A stretch of DNA of 64,000 nucleotides from assembly GCA_004335835.1 (NCBI GenBank), contig RWJK01001582.1, positions 1-64,000 of the forward strand, in the 5' to 3' direction. A program made the position numbers and the translations under genes. This document shows positions 25,724 to 38,248 of this stretch, piece by piece; position 1 is the stretch's first letter, and every line of letters starts with the position of its first letter. Below the pieces are notes generated by a model. It ran no database searches. It had not been told where the DNA came from and saw only the letters and a list, made by a program, of their open reading frames with translations. The DNA comes from Scenedesmus sp. ARA3 (taxonomy: Eukaryota > Chlorophyta > Chlorophyceae > Sphaeropleales > Scenedesmaceae).

Positions 25724-27106
25724 TCATACCCTGCTGGATGACATGTCAATCGGCAGCGGCTCGTCCGACAGCGGGCTGTCCAGCAGCTTCTGCCGTGAAG
25801 CGTCACGCGTGATAGCCCTCCGCTTGCCGCGCGCAACCGGCACTGCAAGGCATGACATCATCAGAACAGTCAATGGTGGTCCATGTGCAGGTGCGCGTAC
25901 TCTATGCAAGCTGATGTGGCAAGGCAGTGCAGGCATGAAAAGCTGCATCAAGTGGACAACAGGCGGTATGCAGTGATTGATCTGCCCCATGCTTTGTGTG
26001 TGTGCAATGAAGCAGCTTTGAGCGTGCAAAAGCTGGAGAATGCAGCAGCAGACACAAATGTGCAGCTGGGCTATGGTGCGCGCTGCCAGGTCATCATTGC
26101 CAGCTCACCGCTTGACTGCACCTCTGGCATGGCCGAAGGTGTCTGCAGTGGCGGCACCCATGAGCCCGGCAGGAAACAGTGCAGCATGACTGCAAGTCCT
26201 GCTAACCGGTTGACCTGCACACATCCACGCGCAAACAAATCAGCACGATCGTTGGCTGTAGATGTCAACTGCTAACAGCAAGCAGTGCATGCTGAAGTTG
26301 CCACCATGCACACGTCGAGTCGCAGCTGCACGCCACGAACATGCAGACGCTGCAAGCAAGTGCCCTTGACATCTCACAATGCTATGCCCTTTGTCTGCTG
26401 CACATCGTATGCTCACCCAGGGGGGTGCTGGCTTGCCCGTCAACTGCAGGCACATGTCGCTGGCGAAGTGATTGCAGTTGAGCTGCAGCAGGTGGTACTT
26501 GTTGCCCTTGTAATGGTGGCCCATCTGCTGTACCAGGTGCTGTACCTGGGCTGCTGTCATGTCTGTCTCGCCCATGTGTATGCTCTCCCGGAACGCTGCA
26601 GCCGCATGGCACCGTGCAGGGAAGCGCAGCACATGAGAGGTCAGCAACTGCACTGTTAACGCCTCACAACAGCTGTGCAGGTTGCCTGTATTACAATTTG
26701 ACGCCCAGCCTCCTCCCTAAGTCCAGAGCTCTAACCTTTGCAAACACACTGACCATGTTTGATAAGGTACACTGCAGCATGCCGCGGCTGCGTCTGTTGC
26801 TGCTGTTGAGCACACTGCACACCTGCGCCTGGAGCTTCCCGTGGCCGTGTGGCAAAGATGCCAGACACATCATAGTCATGACCTAAAGGCAGCAGTCAGT
26901 TTGTCTGTTAGCGTTGAGATCATGGCAGCTACATGCCTTGCACAAAGTGCAGCAACTGCTCCAGGCAAACCAGCCCAATCACCTCCATAGGCGTACTCGA
27001 TGCCATAGATCTCAACACCAGCATGAAACACGCCAACACCACACCAGTAGGTCCAGCTGTTCATCTGAGTGGTCAAGTCGTACACATTCAAAACTACTGG
27101 AGCCAT
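25724..27106 (-). CDS. PPPDE/DeSI-type desumoylating isopeptidase
   Basis: Predicted cysteine isopeptidase of the PPPDE (DUF862, DeSI) family, which removes SUMO or ubiquitin from proteins. Minus-strand exons 26983-27106, 26823-26882, 26417-26595, 26109-26214 and 25724-25842 join in phase to 195 aa, a normal DeSI length. The N-terminus [11 protein letters not shown] matches the family start. The catalytic pair is visible: His28 in [10 protein letters not shown] and Cys102 in QLNCNHF. Between them are [14 protein letters not shown] and the [10 protein letters not shown] segment; after them comes PPWVNRLAG. The layout is closer to DeSI-2/plant deSI-like proteins than to DeSI-1. It lies head to head with the CFAP47-like gene (662 bp between the start codons). 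Confidence 0.92.
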
Positions 27107-27767
27107 GATGGCGCTGCCAGCAACCGCTGGTTTGGTCTGCAGCAGCTACACTGCTGCCTGGGGCTGCAGCCGCCCCAGCACAAGTGTGCTGACTAGTTAC
27201 GGCTTTGAGATTCCCCGCCTGCTACGAGTGGCAAGCAAGGAGCCCACAGGGAAGGCTGTGGCCAAGGACTGGCAGGTGCAGGGTATCTGCTGCTGTGACG
27301 AAGCCCTGAGCAGTGACACTCTCGAGCACGGATGTATGTTCTATGGTTAAACAACACTTTTGCGTATGAGAAAGCCTGGTGCATCCAACGTAAGAAGTGA
27401 ACAGTGCTTTTCCCAACGAGGCGATGAGCGATACGTATGCAGGCAAAGGCGATTACGTTGTTCGTCTCCAAGGGCTGCCCATAGACACTCAACAGTGCGT
27501 CATGACACACATGTGAACCAGAGCCCTAGTGCGATGGGGATAACAAGTCGTCCATTGAGACTCTTGAGGAGCAGTGCTCAGCATGTTGATGTAATGATTT
27601 GAAATGCGACTAAAGAAGTCAGTTGTAGTCCTGTAAAGCGACGTTGTGCTCAGATGTAACACCTGCTGACCATGACTGATTGATTGCAACCACTGCTGGT
27701 GGGGCCTCAGTGCTATGGTGATGAAGACACGGGACCCACGATAGGCTTGATTGAAATTTCAGGAGCT
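27107..27767. promoter_or_regulatory. Divergent intergenic region, DeSI / CFAP47
   Basis: The 661 bp between two divergent starts must hold both promoters and 5' UTRs. I see no clear core motif. The CFAP47 frame is open upstream of 27768 to about 27684 without an ATG, and an ATTTCAG acceptor-like site precedes the chosen ATG, so a 5' non-coding exon is possible. Confidence 0.5.
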
Positions 27768-30700
27768 ATGGTGCCTCAGCTTGCTGTGGCACCAGTTGTG
27801 CTGGAATTTCCCTGTACTGCTGGTGTGGCATCAGCCACTGTGCATGTCACGAACTTGAACAAGACAGGCCCCCTTTCCATCCGCATCAAGCCACCAGCCA
27901 CTCAATGGTTTAAGCTTCGAGGTGCTGAGCAAACGCAGCGCATCGCACCTGGGCTACAGCTGGCTTTTGAGGTATGCACATCAGCAGCAACACAGTTTCC
28001 ACCCAACATGCAGCAGTATCTTTCCGTCGCCTGAGGGCATCCGCCTACATGCAAGTTAGCAAGCATTTCCTGGTAACGGTGCGTGCAGCGCGCCCTTGGG
28101 TGTAACACACCATGTTGCTTTGTTGTACCACATCGTGTCCTGCAGGTGGTGTTCGATGCAACGCAGCTCGACACAAGCAGCAATAGCAGCAGCAGCAGCA
28201 GCAGCAGCACCAGGGAATTCCATGATACCATTGTTATCTTGTCAGAAGCTGGAAATGTTGAGGTGCCGGTGCATGCCGGCGGCCCTAAGCCGCAGCTGCA
28301 GCTCAGTGGGGACCTGCAATTCGGCCTGCTGGGGGTAGACAGTGCAGCAACGAAGCAGCTGCAACTCTGCAACAAAGGCAAGGCCCCTGCCGAGTTCAAC
28401 ATCACTTGGGACAGGTAAGCATAGGTCAACACAGTTGAGGTGTGTTGCACACCAGCTGACAAACTCTTGCCAGCAGCAAACTAGCACAGCAAAATGAACC
28501 GCTGCAAGGGTACTGTGGCTGCCATGAAACGCTCTTGATGCACGGCTAGCGACCTGACTGAATGTGCTTTTGCTTGCAGGACGGTTCCGGTTACTGTGAA
28601 GCCATGCACGGGAGTGCTCAGTCCTGGCAGCAGCAGCAGCGTGTCAGTCAGGCTGCAGCCGGCAGAGGCTGGCGCTGTGGCAGGCGAGCTGGCCGTCACA
28701 CTTGCAGGCAGAGCGGAGCCGTACCGCCTGGCTGTGAATGCCACGGTCGTGAATGCCAGCCTTGAACTCGTGGACCCTAGCAGTAGAGCGTCTGTAACAG
28801 AGGTGAACAACAAGACATCCTGCAAGCAGCGGCGCTATTCTAGCAGAGCAGCTCCCTGCTACTAGCAGCTGCTGCTGTTGCAGCCAACACGAGGTTGAGG
28901 TGGCACCTGCATCAGGCTGGGCGACTGCACAGCTTCACCAGCAGTAGCAGCAGCAGCAGCAGCACAACTCAACAAAACATCATCCTAGCAGCATGCAGAG
29001 GATGCATTTTTAGCATTTCAGCAATTGCATCTGCAATGGTGGCAGTTGCGTAGATACTCTGGCTGTTAGCATTTGCTGACCACCTGTGTCTCTTGACGCT
29101 GCCGCTTTGCAGCTCAACTTTGGCAGCATGTTCTTTGGTGAAGCGCTGACAAAGCAAGTGTCCCTTTTCAACAATGGCCCAACAGAGGCACGCTTTGACT
29201 TGAGCTATGGCAGCACAGCTGACATGAAGGCAATTGCGGGCGCTGACAAGGCAGATGGGGATGACAGCCCGCATGCGTCTTTCCTGCAAATGGCGCGGGT
29301 GCGGGTGCGTACTGTTGGCGACACCAGCTCTTGTGGTGACTCACCATGAGTGCATGCAACACAAGCAGCTGTGATCTTCATGACACTGTTGTGTGCTTGC
29401 TGCATCTGCCAGAACTCATAACCAGCAACAACTGTCCAAAAAGTACAAGCATGCTGGTGTCACGCATAGCACGCTCTCTGCTAACACTGCAGTCGCCCTG
29501 CTGTTTGTAGGCCAAGGCGCGGGCAGAGAAGGGCTCTGTGCTCAAGGTGTCACCCATCAGTGGTGTGATAGCACCGTACAGTGCAGCGCAGCTGCAGGTG
29601 ACCTTCAAACCGCCGGCACCGCAGCTTGACAAAGGCTTTGCAGGACAGCCGCTGGCCCCTCAACAGCAGGCGCAGCTTTTCAATTGCCTGCTACAGGTGA
29701 GGGTCGAGCAAGCACCAGGACGCATGCAAGGGAATGAGGCACACAATCACCATCTTACTTGGGTTTGGCGTGCTGTTCTGCGTCCACTGGCGCCATTGTA
29801 AGCAGCTTTCACAAATGCATTGTTGCTGTGGGCCAGCCCTCATGCACGCTGCTAATGCTGAGCAAAGCAAGCGTGCGTGGTTGTGCTGTTGCAGGTGAGC
29901 TTGTCTGGTGGCACAAAATCGCTGAAGCTCCCAATCAAAGGCACAGGCCTAGCCCCAAAGCTTGCGCTGGACCCCCAAGGCACCCTGCACTTTGGCATCG
30001 TGCCAACCTATGAGTGGGCAGATCAGCTGCTGCAGCTGGCCAACACCTGCAGCGAGCTGCCCATGCGAGTGATGGTGGGCAGGAGCGGGCCTTACTTCTA
30101 TGCAGAGCCGTCAGAGCTGCAGCTGCCGCCAGGCGCTTCTGCATCTGTGCTGCGGCGCTACCTGCCAAAGGTAACTACATCTGTCATAATCAGAAGCAGC
30201 CCGTACATGTGTTCGCTTTGCAGTTGATTGCGTTCAAGGGCCGACTGGGCCGAATCTGCTTTTCCTGCAAGCTGCAGACCGCATGCATGTGACCTGCTGC
30301 ATGGTCCCCAGGGCCTATCATGTCGCATTTGAGGCCTGGAGGGCTTGTCACGAAAGAGAGCATGCATGTCCTGCAGGCTGCTAATGGCAAACACTGACAT
30401 ATGACAATGTCTCACAACGCTGCTTGCAGGCACTGGGCCGCCACCAGGCCACACTGGGCTTCCAGGTTGTGTCCAGCAAGGTGCCAGGGTGTGTGCTGTC
30501 AGAGGCGTCCCTGCAGGTGCAGGGCAGCAGCCTGAAACTTGGCAACAAGCAGCCGCTGCCTGGTGGCATAACAGCTATCCCAGACACCTTCAAGAAGCCA
30601 AGGTGAGTGCTGCGCAGCCACGCAGTCGCTCTGGGCTGCTGCTGTTCTCTTAGGAGCGCCGCTGCTGTTGCTTGAATATGACGCTCACTCGCAGTCACGT

Positions 30701-33700
30701 TGAGTATCATAGTGAAAGCAATGCCCTGTGAATGCCTTGTCGTTGCAAGTGGCGGACAGATGCAACAAGCCAACCCTGATCCTTCTTAACTGCTTTCAGG
30801 GCTTATGTTGATGAGTCTGATGCTGCTGTGGCCGAGCTCACAGCTAAGAAGACATTCAGCAGGCCACAGCTCTGGGAAACTGCTGAGAATGCTGACAGCT
30901 TCGAAGGCATTGGTCCCTTGGACAGGTTTGGCTTGACAAAGGAGGTCCAGGTTGCACGAGCTGCACATGCAGCGCAATACACAACGCTGTTGAGAGCGGG
31001 CCGCACTGCAGCATCACACAAGTACTTGACGCAGGAGGAAGGGAGTGAGGATGACACAAACCTTGGCATGAAGCCTTACAGGTGTGCTTGCAGCTGGAGC
31101 AGCTGGTCCTCTCTGTATAGGCAGACACTTGACCATGATGTGCCCTGTCATGCTACATGTGACCTAACAGTGCCGATATGAACACATGCAGCAAATTGAG
31201 TGCGACGACGTGTTGTTGCAGATGATGCAGAACAGGCGGACGACATGAATGTTGCCATTGTGTGCATCCTGCAGGGGCCTGAAGCCAGGCCAGCTGCAGC
31301 CACCAAAGCAAGTAGACCCGCTGTGGACGCTGAAGCAGAACAGTGTTGCTGGGCCAACTGTGCAGCGGCCTCCGTCTGCCGCTGTGCTTGCAAGCATCCC
31401 AATCTTCAAGGATTGGCCTGAAACACCACAGGTGCAGAACGGTGCTGCTGCAAATTGATACATCTGCAAAGCCTGCAGGGCTCGTTTTGCTTGTCTGGCA
31501 AGGCATGACAGCATTTGAGGTAGTGCATGTGCACTTGTTCATAGTTGATGCACTTCTGATGCTTGCATGCTCTGCTGCTGCACTTGCAGGAGCGTGCCGA
31601 CTGCTCTGCTGAGCTGAGCGCTGCGCAGCTGTCCAAGATTGTGGTTGGCCCGCGCTGCATTGACTTTGGCAAGGCCTCGCCAGCGCTGCCATCCAGTCAA
31701 TGCTTTGTGGTCACCAACCACCTCAACACTACCATCCATGTGGTGCTGGACCTGTGTGGCGCGGAGGGGCTCAGCTGCAGCAGCCCTGCAGCACAGGTCA
31801 TCCCTGCGGGCAGCACCGCCAAGTTCCAGCTGGCGCTGCACTGCCACGACGTGCAAGTGCTCAAGGAGAAGATCCAGTACTGCATCAACGGCTGCCACAT
31901 GCAGGTAGGGGCATAGCAGCCAGCTCACCCTGCTTCTCCTGAATTTGCGCCAAATAGTACTAGCAGCACCTTGGCCAAAGCAGCAGTTGCCACGTTTAGG
32001 CTGGAGTCAGTCATGGTGGTATGCTGCAACCTGTCATTGCACATTGCAAACACCCTGCATGTTGCTCAACAGGTGTGTGCTTGCTGTGGCTGCCCCTGCA
32101 GTCCCTGGATGTGCTGGCTGAGGTCGTCGCTGTCACACTGGAGCTGTCGTGTGAGGAGCTGCTGTTCGGGTTCAGCCTGGAAAATTGGGACGACTACGTG
32201 GAGCAGGTGGGTGCGCTTGGCACTTGCACAGCAGTTTGGTCTCCAGCGTTTCCAGCCTTGTAGCCTACAGCCATACCGATTTGCTGTACAGCACATGTGA
32301 AGCAGATCTTGCACTGTGGTTGTGCTGTGCATTGCTGGTGGCCTAGCACATCATAGCCGACTATCTCGATCAAAATGTATCTGGGACGCTATCCTTTCGT
32401 GTCTGCAGAGCCTAATCATGGAGAACCCCCACAACTTCCCTGTCGACTATGAGTGGGCGCTGTCCAGCCCAGTCTTCTCAGTCAGCCCTGCATCAGGCAT
32501 CGTCAAGCCCAAAGCCAGCTGCAGCGTGGCAGTGCGGTGGACGCCAGGCACAGCTGCACCAGCAGCAACAGCCAGTGCAAACAAGCAGCTATCAGCACAG
32601 CAGAGCAGCAAGAGTGGACAAGGGGGAGCTGCTGCTGCTCAATCTGCAGCATCGACTGGCACCAGCAGCAGCAGCAGTGGCAACAAGACTGCTCTGATGG
32701 TGCAGCTGCCGCCTGATGCGGGAGCGGAGGCTGCAGCAGCTGCAGCAGCTGCCAGCTGCCCGCACACAGGGTTCATGACGCTGAAGCTCAAGGGAGGTGC
32801 AGATGCAGCTCCCAAGAAGGTCATGCTGCATGGTGAACTTCCGGTTGGGCTGCTGAAGTTCAAGGAGAAGGAGATCAACCTGGGGGCAGTGCCATTGGGC
32901 TGTCAGCAGACATTTGTGGCACAGTTGAAGAATGTAGGAAATGCAGATGCATCTTACAGGGTGAGTGTTCCGATGCAGCTGGTGCTGTGGCCTTACACAA
33001 CTGGCCATCTGCCAACTTCTTACTAAGCCAGCAAACAGCTTGGCGACATTCTCCTGCTGTGTCCACCTCTGGCTACTGCATGTGTGGTTCTGCTCATACC
33101 GAATGAACACTGCAACTTGCACAATGCATGCAGGTGGTGCCGAACCCGCAGCTGACTGTGTCGCCCGACCGTGGCCATGTGGCTGCTGAGAGTGGCGCTG
33201 AGCTGGAGCTGTCAGTGCTGCCGCAGCAGCCTGGGCAGTTTGCAGCAACGCTGGAGATTGAAGTGCGCGGCAGCAAGCCACTCAAGTTGCCAATCAGGTG
33301 AGTATGGTTCTTTGCACCGGCATGGATGCATCGTCTGAGGACTTTGACAGGGCGACAACATTTATTGTGCATGGCAGCAGCGTAGAGATGTAGTAAGCTA
33401 GTAGCATGATTGCGTGGGCTGGCGTTTATCCTTAGGGTTGTTACATCAGCGGGCTGTAGGCATGCATCGCTGCTCAACAATCGCACCAACAGCCGCGTCA
33501 CACCACATGCATGCTGCGCAACTGCTTGCCTGCAGGGCCGAGTGTGTTGTGCCATGCGTGCATGTGGCAGAAGGAGCAGCCCCCTTCCCAGCCACATTCA
33601 TTGGAGCTGCCTCACAGCTGCCGCTGACCCTTGTCAACACCACGCCAGTGCCTGCAACTCTGCTGTGTGACCTCACCCAGCAGCCTGAGTTTGAGCTGAC

Positions 33701-36700
33701 AATCAGCAGGGAGGACTGGGCGGGTGCTGGCTACAGTGCTTGCCCTGTGCAGAGGATAGGCGCAAACGGGGAGATGAGCACAGTGGGCAGCATGCGGGCT
33801 TCCAGGAGGTGAGGCCATTGTGTGGCAGGCTGCTGCTCTAAGCAAATGCTGACCCACCTGTTGTGCTGATGTGATATGTCGTCGCTGCTGATGGGCACAC
33901 AATTGTGGCTGCCACCAGCATGCCCTGTGCATGACATGGGGCTCGTGAGCTGCTGATGCTTTGCGCTGGCTGTCTGGCTGACTTTCCCCCTGCGCAGGAT
34001 GACAAGTAACGGAGCTCGCAACACCTGCAGTGGCAGCGGCTACAGGTTCCTCATCCAGCTGAGTCCCAGCAGCAGCCTGCCACTGCGCATAGCATACAGG
34101 CCCAGCAAGGCACAGGCAGTCAACTTCGCCCTGCCACTGGTGCTGCATGGGAGCGGCAGCAGCGAGACAAAACCAGCAGCAGCAGCTGGAGGCAGCAGGG
34201 CGGTCAGTGGAAGAGCTTCTGCCGCGTCACCTGTTGCAGGCCACAGGCCCAGCACCACAAGCAGCCAGCGGCCCGGCAGCAGTGGCAGCACAGCTGCACC
34301 TTCCAAACCAGGCTCTGCTAGCAGCAGCAGCAAGGCGGCAGCAGCAGCAGCACCTGCCCCTGAGCCGCTGGCAGTGCCGGTGTCGGCCGTTGGCCTTGTG
34401 CCTAAGCTGATTCTCAGCAAGGACACCGTGGATTTTGGCAGCCAGGTGGTGCGCACCAGCAGCCAGCCAGGCAAGAGCCCGTACAGCCATGATGTGTACC
34501 TGTGCAACAACACAGACGCGCAGCTGCAGGTGTCTATCAGCCACCTGACGTGGCCAAAGCAGGAGGCAGCATGCCTGGGGGTGTATGGTTTGGAGGGGTT
34601 GAGTGCAGATGATGGCTTTGTGGGCCTGGGGCCTGAGGAGGGGGTGGGCTTCACAGTGAGGTTCACACCCACCGCTGCGCGCAGCTACTGCGCAGCTGTG
34701 CCAGTCTACATTGATGGCAACTCATCGGCAGCATACATGCAGATCAGCCTGTCTGGAACAGGGACGCTGCCGCAGCTGACCTTCGATGTGGCAGAGTGCC
34801 TGCTGCCTCCGGTGAGTGGCTGGCATGCGTATCCAACTGACACACAAGCAGCGTGTTTTGCCTAGGTAGACTGCTTGGCCGCAATCAGCAGTAAAGCCTG
34901 AGTATCTGCGTGAGATGCACATGATGACAAGAATGTGGTGATGATTGTGGCTGGTGTCAGCCCACGCATACATATGTTGCACAACTGATTGACTGGTGCT
35001 GCTCTTGCAATGCAGGTGCCCCTCAACATTGAGAGCCGCGCCAGGTTCTACATCATCAATGGTGGGTGCTGCTCAAGTGCAGCGCTGCGGTGCATGCAGC
35101 TGCAGGCTGGTGGCCCAGACATGCCACCTGCTTCCGACGCATCGCAAATGAGTCACAGCAAAACCATCTGCATGCACAACGGCATCATCAACCGCTAGTG
35201 TTGTGCCTAACACATGCATGTGCTGACTGGTGCCTTGCTCTTTGTGTCCTGTTCTGCATCCAACCTCAAACTCACAGGCGGCTACGACAACCTGGAGCTG
35301 TCAACAGACCGCGTGCGGCTGCCGCCCGACACGGGCCGCCTGCCGCTACGCATATCCTTCCCCGAGGGCAACCTCATCGGCCTGGCCAAGGACAGGCTGC
35401 CTGTGGATGTGGTGTTTGCCAGCGCCAGGCCGCTTAGCTTCACTGCCAGCCTGGACTTCTTGGATGAGGCTGGGCGCAGCTTCAGCCTGCCGGTGACTGG
35501 CGCGGCTGACAGCTGCAGCCTCACGCACGAGCCCTTCATGCAGGTGGGCTGTGCGTGAGGTGGTTTATAGTTTGTGCACCAGCCAGATCCAAGGGCAACA
35601 GAGCATGGACAGGAAATGCTGGGCGTATGTGCGGCGGCTGGGCTGTCGACGGATTGCTTGTATGCTGTTGTATTGTGCAGCGCTACCTCTGCTGCACACT
35701 GCTTGCATGCCTCGCTGGCAGGAGGAGACATTTTGGGCTCTCATGCTCGTGGGTGATCTTGCTGTGATGATGGCTGCGTGTCTGTGCTGCCACAGGCAAA
35801 TGCGGACCAGCTGCAGCTGGTGCAGGGTCCTGGGCTGGGCAGCTGCCCGCTGCTAGAAGGCAGCAACACCTACCAGATGCCTGTGGATGATGCTATCGGA
35901 CCCATGCACTTGACACCGGTAAGTGGTGGCATTGGTTCCCCCGTGCCAGGTAGCTAGCCCTGTTGCTGTATTGTCTCATTATCAAAAAGTCAGGGCTGTT
36001 GATGAATGTGCTTGCGATGATGAAAATGGTTTGGCGCATCACACTTGAGGAACATGTTCCAGATGTCTTCGTGCCTGGCAATGGACGGGCTGCTTCCGAG
36101 GAGCTTGAAAATTGCTTTCGACTGCCTTCTTCATGTGCAGGGTGTCTGCAAGTACCTGTCAGCAATGACTTCCTTCAAGTGGGCCAGCAAGGCTGGCAGC
36201 AGAGGCAACAGCAGCAGCGGCTCCAGCGAGGACAACAGCAGCAGCGGCAGCTGGGCGGCCGCCTGTGAGGAGCTGCGGCAGTCAATGCGGGCAAGCAGGG
36301 GCAAGCAGATGCTGGAGCTGGTGGAGACGCTGGGCGGCAAGCCTGTCAGCCTGAAGGTAGGCTGGCGCACACGGCCTGGTTGGGCGATACAGGGCACAGC
36401 TCCACGAGCTGAGCAGCTCAGGATAGATGCTGGCTGCATAGCTGCTACTAATAGGAAAGGCATTCTATGATTGCAGTTGATCTGCAGCACAGCAGCGCCC
36501 TTGATGCTGCTTTTGCACATGGGCCCGCATTGTGGCGCAGCATTTGCTTCTGTGTAATGGGCTGTGCAGAACGCTGGTATGGACATCAAAGCTGTTCCCC
36601 ATCTGCGCTGACGCTGCTGCTGTTGTTGCTGGTGCCGTGCAGGGCGTTGCCTCCAGGAAGCCGTCTGCCAACAAGGCGGAGGCAGCGCAGCAGCTGCTGG

Positions 36701-38184
36701 CAACATATGAGGCCATCCTGGCGCACCTGCGGGCGCACGGGGCGCTGGTCAACGCAGTCAAACCAGAGTACCTGCTGGAGCCAGTTGACTTTGAGCTGCT
36801 CATGGAGGCGCGCAGCGCAGCAGCGGCAGGCAACCCTGAGCAGGAGGCTGCGCAGGAGCTGTGGGGTCCTGTGGAGCAGAGCTTTGGGGAGTACTCTGCG
36901 CGCGCGTGGAACTGCGTGCTGCTGCAGGTGCGGGGTTGGTGCTCGCGTGGGCGGTGTAGGGTGCTGCTGTTGGGCAAGTGCGGGGTCATCTTGTGCATGC
37001 AGGTGAACTCCACGCTTGCAGCTGCACAATCATTTTTGTAATGATGAGTGCTATGCTTGCAGCTCATTGTGCACTGGTTCGTAGACCCGTCATCCCCTGC
37101 TGTTTGGTGTGCGCAGGTGTTCAAGGTTTTTGTGCTGGCACGGGTAACTCCGGCGGCACTGCGGCAGCTGCTGAGCAGCACCGAAGCAGCCGGCGCCAGC
37201 AGCAGCCACGCGTCTGCTGCCAGCAAGCCTGCGGCACCCGCTGCTGGCAAGTCCCCTGCTGCACGCACTGCAAGCACATCAACCGCCAAGGACTCAGCAG
37301 CTGCCCAAGGGCAAGACGATGGCGATATACTGCCGGCTGCTGGCACTACAGGAGCAGCAGGCGGCTATGAGGTGGCGTGTGATGAGGTGCTGGCAGGCAG
37401 CAACATCTTCAGCACAGCAGAGGCGTGCTTGCTGGCGTGGATGACCCACCACGTGGCCAAGGCCTTTCCCCAGCTGGTGAGTTGAAGAAAACTAGACACA
37501 CCTGTGTGCCCTGTACGGCAGCATGTGCTGCTACCCAACAGCTGCCGCACACAAGTTTGCTGTTGTAGCAGAGAACGCTGTATGCTGGACCATGGAGCAG
37601 GTCAAAAGCAAGTGTGTGTCTGGCTTTCTCGCTTGCAGGCGCTGCAAGTGACTAACTTTGGCGATGACCTGCGCAATGGCCTGGCGCTGGGGGCGCTGCT
37701 GGCTGCACATTGGCCAGGTGAAAACGTTGATAAGGGTGGTGCAGGTTGGCGTCACAGCAGGCCAGGCGCGCGCGCACATGGTATCATCTTGCAGTCAGCA
37801 GAAGCATCAACGCAGTAGCTGTGTGAGCACAACTGTACGTCAACATAGCTTGTGGCCTCAGTGCGCTGCTCATGGCCTGGCTTGCTGCTGGTATGGCGGG
37901 CTGTGCAGGTGGCAAGGTGGGCAGCCTGGTGTCGCGGCTGCACCAGGCCCCGAGTGATGCGCGCCACCTCAGGGAGAACCAAGACATGGTGGTCAAGGCG
38001 CTGCAGGTGCGCAGCGCTGTGACTGACCTGCGCTGCACTCTTGCATGCAAGCCAGTGAATGAACTTTCAGTGGCAAAGGGTGTGGCTGCTGTTGCTGAAA
38101 TTCCTAGAGCAATGCAGCATATGCCGTCGTGAGAATCCCTCCCATTAGACTTACTCAGCAGTAGCCCGTTGCTGATAGCAACGA

Positions 38185-38248
<64 letters not shown>
